This document shows, one piece after another, positions 8,827-16,969 of a stretch of 64,000 bases of DNA. The position numbers and the translations under genes were made by a program. The stretch is from the NCBI GenBank assembly GCA_038728085.1, contig JAVYUU010000002.1:124001-188000 (forward strand), read 5' to 3'. The DNA comes from Candidatus Bathyarchaeia archaeon. GTDB lineage: Archaea > Thermoproteota > Bathyarchaeia > Bathyarchaeales > Bathycorpusculaceae. Position 1 is the first letter of the stretch. Every line of letters begins with the position of its first letter. Below the pieces are notes generated by a model. It had not been told where the DNA came from, did no database searches, and was given only the letters and a program-made list of their open reading frames with translations.

Positions 8827-10110
8827 ATGGTTGAAGTTTGGCTTCCTTATGGAAAGACTGAAGTGTGCTTGAGGGTTCCTACCAGAAACTTTCTGGGGTC
8901 TGTTGAGCCGAAAGAGAAGCCCAGCCTATCGGATGTCAAAGGCGAAGTTGAAAGGGCCCTTAAAGAGCCCATAGGCTCCCAGAGGCTTTGCGAGGCAGCT
9001 AAAGCCGGGGACAAGGCGGTCATAGTCCTTGACGGCGACACGTCTATGACCGTGGGTCGTGCCTTGGTGCCTCCAATTCTTGACGAGTTGAATGGTGCAG
9101 GGGTTAGGGATGAGGACATAACCCTCATTCTTGGATGGGGTGTGAATGGAGGTTTTGCTGGAGATGCCTCTGCATTTTTGGGCGAAAACTTGGCTAGGCG
9201 GGTTAAGGTGGTGAGCCATGATCTCAAGGCTTCTGATTTCGTTTATGTTGGCGCAACAAAGGGTGGGACGAAGGTTTATTTGAACCGCATTTTCGCAGAG
9301 GCTGACCTTAAAATTCTGGCGGGCGTCATCAATCCCCATCCTTTTATGGGTTATGTTGGTGGGAGAAGTGGTGTTTTGCCCGGGGTTGCCAGCGAGGAGA
9401 CAGTGAAGGCTAATCACGCCATGCTCCTGCATTCGAATGCTGGAGCCGGTGTTCTGGAGGGGAATCCCGTTCACGAGGACGCGGTTGAGGCTGCGAGGAT
9501 AGCGAAGGTGGATTTTACCTTGAATGTTGTGGTTAACGTTAAAGGCGAAGTTGTGAAAGCCTTTGCGGGAGACTTGGAGAAAGCCTTCTACGAAGGGGTT
9601 AGGCTTTTTAATGAAATGTACCGGGTGGCCGTTGATCGAAGAGCAGACGTGGTTGTTGTAAGCGCCGGTGGATATCCGGCGGACATCAACCTCGCCCGGG
9701 CATGGGTAAGCGTTGACAATGTTTCAGAGATTGCTAAGCGGGGCGGCGTGGTGGTTCTGGTTGCCGAGTGCACGGAGGGCTATGGAAATCAAGCCTTTTA
9801 CAAGTGGATGGTTAAGTTTAAGGATTTGAAGGCTGTTGAGAGGGAGATTAAACGCAACTTCGTTTGGGGCGGCCACAGTGCCTACCAATTGATGAGGGCT
9901 CTGCAGAAAAACCAGATAATCCTAGTCTCCATTCTGCCGGACTATTATGCCGTGAACGTTTTTAGGTTGAAGACTGCGCGGACCGTGAATGAGGCTCTAA
10001 ACCAAGCCTTCCGAACGGTGGGAGAAAACGCTAAGGTCTGGGCTGTGCCCTATGGAAATTACACTCTCCCAGAGGTCGGGACGGTTGGGCAGTCTGAACA
10101 GCAGCCATGA
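8827..10110 (+). CDS. LarA/DUF2088-family protein lacking key catalytic residues
   Basis: A 427-residue relative of nickel-pincer lactate racemase LarA. The family core is clear: HPFMGYVGGR (His171 to Arg180), LPGVASEETVKANH (His197), and the N-terminal VIVLDGDTS. However, the LarA lysine that carries the nickel-pincer cofactor, ten residues after the first His, is Ser181 here. The GTH motif is GVN (Asn107), and the D-x-TR motif has no Arg. It may therefore be a non-racemase member using another cofactor, or only substrate-binding. No larB, larC or larE lies nearby. Start ATG 8827. Confidence 0.85.
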   Translation: MVEVWLPYGKTEVCLRVPTRNFLGSVEPKEKPSLSDVKGEVERALKEPIGSQRLCEAAKAGDKAVIVLDGDTSMTVGRALVPPILDELNGAGVRDEDITLILGWGVNGGFAGDASAFLGENLARRVKVVSHDLKASDFVYVGATKGGTKVYLNRIFAEADLKILAGVINPHPFMGYVGGRSGVLPGVASEETVKANHAMLLHSNAGAGVLEGNPVHEDAVEAARIAKVDFTLNVVVNVKGEVVKAFAGDLEKAFYEGVRLFNEMYRVAVDRRADVVVVSAGGYPADINLARAWVSVDNVSEIAKRGGVVVLVAECTEGYGNQAFYKWMVKFKDLKAVEREIKRNFVWGGHSAYQLMRALQKNQIILVSILPDYYAVNVFRLKTARTVNEALNQAFRTVGENAKVWAVPYGNYTLPEVGTVGQSEQQP

Positions 10111-10173
10111 GAAAACCTTTAAAGTACAGTTGTAGACTAGACTAGCCTCGAACAAGCGTATGGTGGAAAACGC

Positions 10174-10650
10174 TTGCAGCAAGCCTTCACCCTCAGAAAG
10201 TTTACGCCGAAGGACCTACAGCGGGTCATGTACATAAACCGCGTTTGCCTCCCAGAAAACTACGGCGACTACTTCTTCATGGATCTATACAACCGTTTCC
10301 CGGAAACCTTCATAGTGGCTGAAGTGGACGGTGAAATAGTGGGCTATGTCATGTGCCGCATAGAGCTGGGCTTCTCCGACTTCAGCCTCAGCGGTTTCAT
10401 AAAAAAGGGCCACATTGTCTCCATAGCAGTCATGCCGGAGCACCGCCGGAAAGGCATAGGCTACGCCTTAGTGTCCAAGGCTCTGGAGGGGATGCGCCTA
10501 TACAATGCCAAACAAGCCTTCCTAGAAGTGAGGGTTTCAAACATGCCTGCCATAAGCCTCTACAAGAAGCTGGGCTTCAGAATAGTGAGAACCATCAGCG
10601 GCTACTACGCGGACGGTGAAGACGCCTACGTGATGAGCCGGGAACTCTAA
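10174..10650 (+). CDS. rimI: RimI/Ard1-type protein N-alpha-acetyltransferase
   Basis: GNAT enzyme that acetylates protein N-termini, matching archaeal Ard1 (NAA10-like). The acetyl-CoA motif is EHRRKGIGYALV (about residues 89-100). It is preceded by HIVSIAVMP and followed by EVRVSNMPAISLYKKLGF and YYADGEDAYVM, the C-terminal signature shared by RimI and Ard1. The 158-residue length is normal. Start TTG 10174; a CTTTAAAG TATA-like element is at 10116-10123. It is convergent with the membrane cassette (stop to stop 4 bases). Confidence 0.9.
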   Translation: MQQAFTLRKFTPKDLQRVMYINRVCLPENYGDYFFMDLYNRFPETFIVAEVDGEIVGYVMCRIELGFSDFSLSGFIKKGHIVSIAVMPEHRRKGIGYALVSKALEGMRLYNAKQAFLEVRVSNMPAISLYKKLGFRIVRTISGYYADGEDAYVMSREL

Positions 10651-10654
10651 AGGA

Positions 10655-11107
10655 CTAGGGGTTGAGGGTTAACTCCGCCTTTTCACCCATATATTTTATG
10701 GCTTGAAGCATGGACTTTGCAAGGCTTAGAAGGCTGAGCAATATAGCCGCCATAAGAAAAAGGCGAAGGTCAACGGTTAAAGCCACACCCATATACTCCA
10801 AGTTTAGGATTCCACCCTGAAGCGCCAGCGTTAGATAGCCGATAACGAAAAACGCCCTCGCCACATTAAAGAAGTGCTGAAAAACTGTGCCGGAGACAAG
10901 GTCTCCAAAAACCCCCAGCAGAATGTAGACTATGACAAAATTTTCAGCAATCTGCTGCAAACCCGGAACATAACTTTCAAATTGGGCGGAAAAGCTCCAA
11001 ACAAAAAGGTACAGCAGATAAGTGATGAAGCTTTTAGCCAGCGCCTTCACAGCCTTAAAAATTAAGCTTCTTGCGGGTCTTTTGGGTCTTTCATTCTCCT
11101 CAACCAT
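10655..11107 (-). CDS. cassette protein C, copy 1: four-span membrane protein
   Basis: A 150-residue protein with about four membrane spans and a basic N-terminus (ERPKRPARS). It aligns over its whole length with the protein at 60339-60779. Shared positions include GT-x-x-QH, RAFF-x-x-x-YL, GG-x-L, G-x-A-x-TV and MLQA near the C-terminus. It is the third gene of a three-gene unit; its ATG at 11107 overlaps the end of gene B by 8 bases, implying translational coupling. I recognise no known family. The conserved QH and R within the membrane region are candidates for functional residues. Confidence 0.8.
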   Translation of the reverse strand: MVEENERPKRPARSLIFKAVKALAKSFITYLLYLFVWSFSAQFESYVPGLQQIAENFVIVYILLGVFGDLVSGTVFQHFFNVARAFFVIGYLTLALQGGILNLEYMGVALTVDLRLFLMAAILLSLLSLAKSMLQAIKYMGEKAELTLNP

Positions 11108-11879
11108 GGGGGATCACCAAGGGCCCGTAAGAGAAAAATGATGTTGAGAAATAAACTTCAAAGAAGCCCTTCCCAGCGATTTCAGAAGCATAGACATAAA
11201 GCATAACAGAGCCCCTATACATGGCCCCTTGGGGCGCCACTATTGTGGAGTTGCCTTGGCCGACGCATACGCCTTCGCTGTTGTACATGTGAAGGCTTAT
11301 TTCGCCGTTAATTTCGAGGGATGCATGATTCTCGAAGCTTATGGGCACTGACACCATGATGTGGGTGAGGTTTAGCGGCTCAAAGGTTGGCTGCTCTAGA
11401 TGAAAGTTGTAGAAGGGGGCGCCCCATGGAACAGAAAAGTTTGAAGAAGCTTTAACGGGGATAGCATCAGCTAGCTTCATGCTGATTAGGGCGGCCACCA
11501 CAAAGCTTGAGTCATTGAATAGGTAATAGGCGCCTTTCTCCATTAGGATTTCAACACTAAAGGTTAAGTTGTGGAGAGCAACAATTCTGTCGCCTCTCTT
11601 TATGAGGGGTATAAATGTGGAGCCCTCCGTAATCCTTGTGCCGTTTAAGTCCGCAACTCTTGTCGTCAGGTTAAATTCTCCCAAACTGTAGAAGCCTTCA
11701 TTTTCAATTTTTATTGGAATGGAGACCACAACGCATCCATCTGGAGTTAGGCTTAACTGGGGGTTTTCAAGGCTTAAATGCAAGTCTTTCACCGAGTAGG
11801 CTGCTGAAGCGAAAAAGGCCACCAGAAGAACCCAGAAAAAGGCTGACACCACACTTACCATGCGAATTGAAACGTCCAT
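11100..11879 (-). CDS. cassette protein B, copy 1: membrane-anchored protein with two beta-sandwich-like repeats
   Basis: 259 residues. An N-terminal hydrophobic anchor (about residues 8-28) is followed by an extracellular region of mostly beta prediction. It holds two similar units of the form V-x-x-P-I-x-I-x-N-x-(G/A), the first near residue 50 (IPIKIENEGF) and the second near 172 (VPISFENHA). This resembles LEA14/CARDB-like beta sandwiches. A WGAPF motif lies between them (about residue 148). The protein aligns with 60776-61543, including WGAPF. Probably anchored and facing outward. Start ATG 11879; 39 bases after gene A. Function unknown. Confidence 0.8.
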   Translation of the reverse strand: MDVSIRMVSVVSAFFWVLLVAFFASAAYSVKDLHLSLENPQLSLTPDGCVVVSIPIKIENEGFYSLGEFNLTTRVADLNGTRITEGSTFIPLIKRGDRIVALHNLTFSVEILMEKGAYYLFNDSSFVVAALISMKLADAIPVKASSNFSVPWGAPFYNFHLEQPTFEPLNLTHIMVSVPISFENHASLEINGEISLHMYNSEGVCVGQGNSTIVAPQGAMYRGSVMLYVYASEIAGKGFFEVYFSTSFFSYGPLVIPHG

Positions 11880-11918
11880 AAAAACCCTCTTTTGAGACTA
11901 GATGTGCCCTTTGCATCA

Positions 11919-12338
11919 TCAACCAGTCTTTTGAACCTGCTGCTCCGGTGGGAAAACGATAACTTCGGGTTCCATTTTTTGCTCCTTCCTGGCTGGAACA
12001 GCGGCTTTTTGCTGCTGTTGCTGTGTTGCCGCCACGGTCCTTGCGGGGACAACTGTGACCTCTGTTTTTGGCGCGTGGACTAGGATTGTTACACCCCTTA
12101 TGGTTATTAGTGAGCCAACCCAGCCCATAACTCCGAGGTACATTAGGCGTATGCATGTGGCGATTAGGGGGGCTAGGGCTGCACCAAAGGTTTGTGCAAA
12201 GTCCTCTGAGCTTGCTATTGGGAGGCTTTGGGTTAGGAAGCCGTAAGCGCTTATGAATGTGAAAACTAGAAGGCCGACGCCTATGCCAAGTACAATCATG
12301 CCTGAAAAGGTTATCTTCTCCCTTAAGCTTTTAAACAT
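11919..12338 (-). CDS. cassette protein A, copy 1: two-span membrane protein with Gln-rich tail
   Basis: 139 residues with two membrane spans (about 15-35 and 62-92). The second contains YLGVMGWVGSLITIRG, which matches FLGVMGWTGSIATMRG in the protein at 61568-61879. The two copies share the LGVMGW-x-GS-x-x-T-x-RG signature. Copy 1 has an extra C-terminal tail of about 45 residues, low-complexity and rich in Gln, Pro and charged residues, absent from copy 2. Start ATG 12338 with GAGGGAAA just upstream; a TATA-like AATATTAAAG is near 12370. First gene of the A-B-C unit. No known family recognised. Confidence 0.8.
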   Translation of the reverse strand: MFKSLREKITFSGMIVLGIGVGLLVFTFISAYGFLTQSLPIASSEDFAQTFGAALAPLIATCIRLMYLGVMGWVGSLITIRGVTILVHAPKTEVTVVPARTVAATQQQQQKAAVPARKEQKMEPEVIVFPPEQQVQKTG

Positions 12339-12451
12339 GACTTTCCCTCGCTCTGGTCTTTCTGAGGCTTTAATATTAAGGGTTCTGCAACAAAAAACAG
12401 AATTTCGGCTCTTTATCGGAAATTAGGCTGAAAAATTAGAAAAACGGAGGT

Positions 12452-13057
12452 TTAGGGTTGTAGGCCAAGCTTCTCGTATATCTTTTTCCTGTTTTCTTCA
12501 ACGTTTTTGGCCACATCCAAGTAGAGGTTATTGCCATGAGAGTCTATGGCCACTGTCAGTGGGCCGAAGTTTTCAACCTCGAATATCCATAGGGCTTCGG
12601 GTGTTCCAAGGTCAAGCCACTCAACGCCTCGAACACTTTTAATAGCTTTGGCCGCCAGTATGGCGGCTCCACCAGTGAAGGCGCCGTAAACCGCTCCATA
12701 CTTCGCCATAGCTTCCGTTGTCCTTTTACCCATGCCTCCCTTGCCGATCACAACGCGGACCTTGAAGTTCTTGATTAACTCATCTTCGAAGAGGTCCATG
12801 CGGGTGCTTGTTGTTGGACCAGCCGCCACAGCCACCCATTTGTCGCCTTCCTTGGCAACCACGGGGCCACAGTGAAAAACGGCTAGCCCTTCAAGGTTTA
12901 TTGGCAGAGGCTTCCCCTCTTTTAGGTATTCTAGGGCCCGCCGGTGGGCTTGATCTCTGGCGGTGACAATGGTTCCAGTTATGTAAATGACATCGTTAAC
13001 CTTCAGCTTGCGGATTTCCTCTTCAGATATGGGTGTTTTTAGATGATATACGGGCAT
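12452..13057 (-). CDS. class I fumarate hydratase, beta subunit
   Basis: C-terminal (beta) subunit of the two-subunit [4Fe-4S] fumarase/tartrate dehydratase family, which interconverts fumarate and L-malate. Family features in the 201 residues are DVIYITGTIVTARDQAHRR near the N-terminus, AVFHCGPV, GPTTSTRMD and VVIGKGGM. The related L(+)-tartrate dehydratase beta subunit cannot be wholly excluded. Start ATG 13057 has a strong ribosome site (GAGGTGAAAGGG). Lies 12 bases after the alpha-subunit gene in the same operon. Confidence 0.92.
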   Translation of the reverse strand: MPVYHLKTPISEEEIRKLKVNDVIYITGTIVTARDQAHRRALEYLKEGKPLPINLEGLAVFHCGPVVAKEGDKWVAVAAGPTTSTRMDLFEDELIKNFKVRVVIGKGGMGKRTTEAMAKYGAVYGAFTGGAAILAAKAIKSVRGVEWLDLGTPEALWIFEVENFGPLTVAIDSHGNNLYLDVAKNVEENRKKIYEKLGLQP

Positions 13058-13069
13058 AACCCTTTCACC

Positions 13070-13951
13070 TCAAGCCTTCCCCTTATAGGTTAAATATTCA
13101 ACGGTTCCATCGGCATGAATCCTTGCAGCGGCTCTTCTCGCAGCCCAACAATTGAAGGCCACAGCCGCTGGGAAGGACGCTGGATGCCTATAGGCATATT
13201 CCACATGCACGCCTAGAACAGTCGTTTTGCCCCCAAGCCCCATGGGGCCTATCCCAGTCATGTTAGCCGCCTCATAAAGCTCTCTTTCGAGCTTCGCTAT
13301 CTCAGGGTTTGGGTTAGACTGGTTTAGAGGCCTCAAGAGCGCCTTCTTGGCAAGCTTCATGGCGACGTCTGCCCCGCCGCCCATAGCAACCCCAACAACT
13401 GTGGGCGGACAGGGCTGAGCGCCCGCCCTTATAATGGACTCAATCACAAACTTTTTCAAGCCATTTATTCCCTCCCCGGGCACAAGCATGCCCGTTAAGC
13501 AAACGTTTTCGGAGCCCCCTCCTTTCGGCATAACTGTTATCTCCAACGTGTCGCCAGGCACTATTTCCCAGTTTATGTAGGGTATGAAGCGTCCAGTGTT
13601 GTCTCCGCTGTTTTTCTGGGTGAAAGGGTCAACGGCATTAGGCCTCAACGGAATCTCCTTTGTGGCTCTTCTAGTGGCGTTTACAAGGGCACTCTCGATC
13701 TTGTCAAGGCCCCTTACCTCGGCGCCGGCTACAACATAAAAGAGTATTGTGCCTGTGTCCTGGCATATTGGGGCTTGGTATTTCTCTGCGAGGTCTATGT
13801 TTTCAAGAATTGCCTTAAGCTGGGTTTTTCCAGCCTCGCTTGTCTCCTCCTCATAAGCCCTTTTCAAGGCCTGTTTAACGTCCTCCGGAAGATATATAAC
13901 CGCTTGTTTAATGAGGTTAAAAGCCGCATTTTCAACAATTTCGGGTTTCAA
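13070..13951 (-). CDS. class I fumarate hydratase, alpha subunit
   Basis: Catalytic iron-sulfur subunit (293 residues). Cysteines expected to bind the [4Fe-4S] cluster are visible in QAPICQDTGT (about residue 60), SENVCLTGM, and QPCPPTVVGVAMGG. Together with the beta subunit it would hydrate fumarate in a full or partial citric-acid pathway. The start is TTG 13951; there is no better ATG. The cluster makes the enzyme oxygen-sensitive, consistent with an anaerobe. Confidence 0.93.
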   Translation of the reverse strand: MKPEIVENAAFNLIKQAVIYLPEDVKQALKRAYEEETSEAGKTQLKAILENIDLAEKYQAPICQDTGTILFYVVAGAEVRGLDKIESALVNATRRATKEIPLRPNAVDPFTQKNSGDNTGRFIPYINWEIVPGDTLEITVMPKGGGSENVCLTGMLVPGEGINGLKKFVIESIIRAGAQPCPPTVVGVAMGGGADVAMKLAKKALLRPLNQSNPNPEIAKLERELYEAANMTGIGPMGLGGKTTVLGVHVEYAYRHPASFPAAVAFNCWAARRAAARIHADGTVEYLTYKGKA

Positions 13952-14063
13952 AGGTTTTCCCTCAACAAGTACTCGAAAACTCTTGTTTAACGCATGGTTT
14001 AAAAAAGTTTCCAGTCACTTTAATCCATCTCTCCATGGAATTAAACGCCAAGTTTCTCGTTTG

Positions 14064-14072
14064 CTTTAAATA
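14064..14072 (+). promoter_or_regulatory. TATA box of radA
   Basis: CTTTAAATA about 35 bases before the ATG at 14104; the gene also has the ribosome site GGGGAAA close to the start. Confidence 0.5.
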
Positions 14073-14103
14073 CTGCCTAGATTAACTGTCTCGTGGGGAA
14101 ATT

Positions 14104-15111
14104 ATGTCCATAGAGGAGGAAGAGAGCCTAACAAAACAGCGATATGAAAGCCTTGAAGACCTTCCAGGCGTGGGTCCATCCACAGCCCAAAAGCTTAGAG
14201 AACTGGGGTTCCATACAATTGAAGCCCTCGCCATGGCCACTGTTCGAGAGCTGGAGCCAGCCGGCATAAGCGAGAAAAAGGCTCAAGCCATAATTAACGC
14301 CGCCCGCGCTTCAATGGGCATATCGTTTATCCGTGCAGATGAACTTTTAAGGATGAGGCAGAACGTTTTAAGGCTTACAACTGGGAGCAAAGCCCTGGAC
14401 AGGCTTTTAGATGGAGGTTTGGAAACCCAAACCATAACGGAGTTTTATGGCGAATATGGAAGCGGAAAAAGCCAAATATGCCACCAGCTCTGTGTAAACG
14501 TGCAGCTCCCACCTGAAAGGGGAGGCCTCAACGGCGCCGCTCTCTACATAGACACGGAAAACACCTTTAGAACCGAACGTATAGTGCAGATGGCGAAGCA
14601 TCTCGGCCTCGACCCGGACAGGGTCGTGAAGAACATTATTTATGCCGAAGCCTACACATCGGACCACCAAATGTTCCTTTTGGAGAACGCTGACAAAGTA
14701 ATCAAGGAGAACAACGTCAAACTAATAATAATTGACTCCCTGACGGCACACTTTAGAAGCGAATACCTTGGAAGGGAAATGCTTGCCCTCAGACAGCAAA
14801 AACTGAACAAGCACATGCACAAACTCATACGACTGGCAAGGGCCTTTAACGCCGTAGCCGTCGTAACGAATCAGGTGATGGCAAAGCCCGACGTCTTCTT
14901 CGGAGACGCCATTCACCCTGTTGGAGGGCACATAGTAGGCCACACAAGCCACACACGCATATACCTCAGAAAAACAGCCCACGGCCCAATCAGAATAGCT
15001 AGACTGGTTTCAAGTCCCTACTTGCCAGAGGGCGAGGAAGTATTCAAAATCACGGAGAACGGTATAGAAGACGTCACTGAAGAGGATAGGGCCAAGGCGA
15101 GTGGACGCTGA
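14104..15111 (+). CDS. radA: RadA recombinase
   Basis: Archaeal RecA/Rad51 homologue that forms filaments on single-stranded DNA and drives strand exchange. An N-terminal helix-hairpin-helix domain ([17 protein letters not shown], residues 20-36) precedes the ATPase core. Walker A is GEYGSGKSQ (about residues 118-126) and Walker B is [11 protein letters not shown]. The DNA-binding loop L2 region is [20 protein letters not shown]. Length of 335 residues is usual. It shares an operon with the gene at 15113. Confidence 0.98.
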   Translation: MSIEEEESLTKQRYESLEDLPGVGPSTAQKLRELGFHTIEALAMATVRELEPAGISEKKAQAIINAARASMGISFIRADELLRMRQNVLRLTTGSKALDRLLDGGLETQTITEFYGEYGSGKSQICHQLCVNVQLPPERGGLNGAALYIDTENTFRTERIVQMAKHLGLDPDRVVKNIIYAEAYTSDHQMFLLENADKVIKENNVKLIIIDSLTAHFRSEYLGREMLALRQQKLNKHMHKLIRLARAFNAVAVVTNQVMAKPDVFFGDAIHPVGGHIVGHTSHTRIYLRKTAHGPIRIARLVSSPYLPEGEEVFKITENGIEDVTEEDRAKASGR

Positions 15112-15112
15112 A

Positions 15113-15544
15113 ATGCCGGTGCCATCAGCCCTTGTCACGCGTTTTTTCCAGCTTATCCTCAACAAACAGTTCACTGAAGCTGAGAGGGAATTGGAGAGGC
15201 TTAAACAGAAGATGCATAAGACGGAGTGGAATAGGGGCTATTTCAGGGCTTTATATGGAATGCTTCTCGTTAGAAAGTCCAACAGCGATCCCTACGCTTT
15301 CTTTGCAAAACTTGATTTAAACGATAAGGAGGCCCTTCAAGCCTATAGGCGGGAATTTCTGGAACACGTGAAAAACAAGCTTCACGGCGATTTTGACAGA
15401 GGCTTCTTCGCAGCTTGGGCTGACTTCACGAGGGTGGCAAGCAAAATAAACATTAATGAAGCCCAAACCGATGGGACGGAGGGAAAACCGAGGTCTTCCG
15501 AGGGCGAGGAAGGACAAGCAACCATTGACGAGTTCATTGAATAA
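15113..15544 (+). CDS. conserved protein downstream of radA (unknown function)
   Basis: A 143-residue (from ATG 15113) mainly helical protein. The middle has TEWNRGYFRALYGMLL and the C-terminus an acidic tail ending in TIDEFIE. A GTG at 15101 in the same frame overlaps the end of radA by 11 bases and gives 147 residues; ATG 15113 lies 1 base after the radA stop and is equally plausible. I do not recognise a named family. Tight coupling to radA suggests a DNA repair role, by inference only. Acidic C-terminal tails ending in a hydrophobic-acidic peptide often mediate protein contacts. Confidence 0.8.
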   Translation: MPVPSALVTRFFQLILNKQFTEAERELERLKQKMHKTEWNRGYFRALYGMLLVRKSNSDPYAFFAKLDLNDKEALQAYRREFLEHVKNKLHGDFDRGFFAAWADFTRVASKININEAQTDGTEGKPRSSEGEEGQATIDEFIE

Positions 15545-15549
15545 GCCTT

Positions 15550-15843
15550 TCACATGTTTATGATTATGGTGTATAGGAGCACCCAGAAAACAAGCCATGA
15601 CAAAATGTAGATGCCGATGCCCGTTGTGAAGATTTTTTGGGGTTTATCCACCTTCCACAAAAGTTTAGGCTTAACCGCATAGTAGGATAACATGTAGACG
15701 ATAAACGCTAAGGCTATACCCGTTGTCAGAACGCGGAATCCATCACCAATGATGTTCGTTGCCATGGCATAACCGATACATATTAAAGCCGCCACTATGC
15801 CGAGGGCAAATCTAAGCCAATACAGGGCCTCAAGAGGTTTCAT
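15550..15843 (-). CDS. small membrane protein (unknown)
   Basis: 97 residues from ATG 15843, with about four hydrophobic spans. The open frame extends to GTG 15861, but that codon falls in a TATA-like CTTATAAG (15861-15868 on the opposite strand reading), so the transcript probably starts close to 15843 and the ATG there is nearly leaderless. No family recognised. Convergent with the radA partner gene (stop to stop 5 bases). Confidence 0.65.
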   Translation of the reverse strand: MKPLEALYWLRFALGIVAALICIGYAMATNIIGDGFRVLTTGIALAFIVYMLSYYAVKPKLLWKVDKPQKIFTTGIGIYILSWLVFWVLLYTIIINM

Positions 15844-15949
15844 AATTTTCCACTTCTGCACTTATAAGGGACATCGAATTTAAAGTTGACTATCAAGTTT
15901 TAGCCATAATCCGATATTCTTATAAGGGAGAACTGCATTCTTAAGAAAG

Positions 15950-16081
15950 GTTTTGGATGATGTGCCGGAGCCCTATGCATGCCGTGCCATCCGCTAAACA
16001 CATTGGCATTAGCATAGGGTATCTCCGGTGAAGGAAACGCGTTTTATGTTCCCCTTGTGTTTCCGCGTTTCCCGAGGGAGG
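15950..16081 (+). ncRNA. structured leader or small RNA with two strong hairpins
   Basis: Hairpin 1: CCGGAG (15965-15970) pairs with 16023-16028, CCCTATGC (15971-15978) with 16012-16019, and ATGCC (15979-15983) with 16005-16009. This gives a 19-pair stem with only a 3-base bulge and a 2-base bulge on one side. Hairpin 2: GGAAACGCG (16033-16041) pairs perfectly with 16064-16072. GGGAGG (16076-16081) follows, 8 bases before an ATG. A TATA-like TTCTTATAAG lies at 15917-15926, predicting a transcript start near 15950. It could be a cis-acting regulator of the phosphoesterase gene or an independent small RNA. It matches no riboswitch class I can recall (checked by eye against TPP, cobalamin, fluoride and SAM consensus features). 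Confidence 0.55.
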
Positions 16082-16089
16082 TTTTAATC

Positions 16090-16206
16090 ATGAAAGAGGG
16101 GAAGGATGCCGCCGTTATGCATCTAAAATCCGCTGAAAAGGTTTGGGGGAGGGTTAAGGTTGCTGTTAGTGCATATTTCGGATCTCCACTGTGGTCCAAA
16201 GTTTAA
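16090..16206 (+). CDS. possible 38-residue leader ORF
   Basis: ATG 16090 has a good ribosome site (GGGAGG at 16076-16081, spacing 8). The 38-codon frame ends at 16206, overlapping the phosphoesterase start (16160) in another frame. The phosphoesterase's own ribosome site (GGGGGAGGG, 16145-16153) lies inside it. This layout suits translational coupling or attenuation, but no homologue is recognised. Confidence 0.35.
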   Translation: MKEGKDAAVMHLKSAEKVWGRVKVAVSAYFGSPLWSKV

Positions 16207-16903
16207 GGAGGAAGCCCTCTTAGAGGCTATTGACGAAATAAACGATTTAGGACCGGACGCTGTGGTTGTGACTGGTGACTTGACAGAGGACGGATTAATA
16301 AACGAGTTTAGAGAGGCGAAACGCTATTTGTCGCTCATAAAGTGTAGGCATTTAATAGTTGGAAGTGGAAACCATGATGCTAGGACAACTGGATATCTTC
16401 TGTTCCCAAAGTTTTTCGGCAACCCCTCATCCTTCACCATGATGGACAACGTGGCAATTATAATGTTGAACTCGTCGAGACCGGACAGGGATGACGGTGA
16501 AATAGGCTATAATCAGGGTTTATGGATGAGGAGTCAGCTTGAAAACTGCAGGGAAGCCTTTAAGATAGTGGCTTTGCATCACCACTTGATTCCGGTGCCG
16601 GACACGGGCATGGAGCGAAACATAGTCTCCGATGCAGGGGACCTCCTCTGGACGCTGATGAGATATGGCGTTAACCTTGTCCTGTGCGGGCACCGCCATA
16701 GACCATGGACGTGGACCCTTGGCAACCTCACAGTGATCCACGCTGGAACCGTTTCAACGGATAGACTGCGAGGCTTCTATCAAAACACCTACAACATCAT
16801 ACAAATTGATGGAGAAAAAGTTTCGGCAAGCTTAAAGGTTGTAGGCGGGCAGGAATGCATCCTAGATCAAGGCTCCATAGAGGCTGTTAGCTCCCTAATC
16901 TAG
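16160..16903 (+). CDS. calcineurin-like metallophosphoesterase
   Basis: A 247-residue phosphoesterase of the CpdA-like group. All metal motifs are present: HISDLHCGP (D-x-H, residues 4-12), VTGDLTEDG (GD), VGSGNHDAR (GNHD), VALHHHLIP, and LCGHRHRPW (GH-x-H). It probably acts on phosphodiesters such as cyclic nucleotides, but the substrate cannot be set from sequence. TTG 16160 is the first possible start after an in-frame stop at 16124. It sits behind an unusually structured leader and a small ORF. Confidence 0.88.
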   Translation: MLLVHISDLHCGPKFKEEALLEAIDEINDLGPDAVVVTGDLTEDGLINEFREAKRYLSLIKCRHLIVGSGNHDARTTGYLLFPKFFGNPSSFTMMDNVAIIMLNSSRPDRDDGEIGYNQGLWMRSQLENCREAFKIVALHHHLIPVPDTGMERNIVSDAGDLLWTLMRYGVNLVLCGHRHRPWTWTLGNLTVIHAGTVSTDRLRGFYQNTYNIIQIDGEKVSASLKVVGGQECILDQGSIEAVSSLI

Positions 16904-16969
16904 CGCTTTAGATGGCTATTTATACATAAACAACCCTAAAATTCCCAGACTATAGCCAAGTGGTGAGGG

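Noticed and set aside
15957-15963. C/D box sRNA
   Set aside because: GATGATG resembles a C box but no D box or internal C'/D' pair is at the right distance.
15950-16085. RNase P RNA, SRP RNA, 5S rRNA or a tRNA with intron
   Set aside because: The conserved cores of these RNAs are absent; only the two hairpins are present, so it is kept as an unassigned structured leader.
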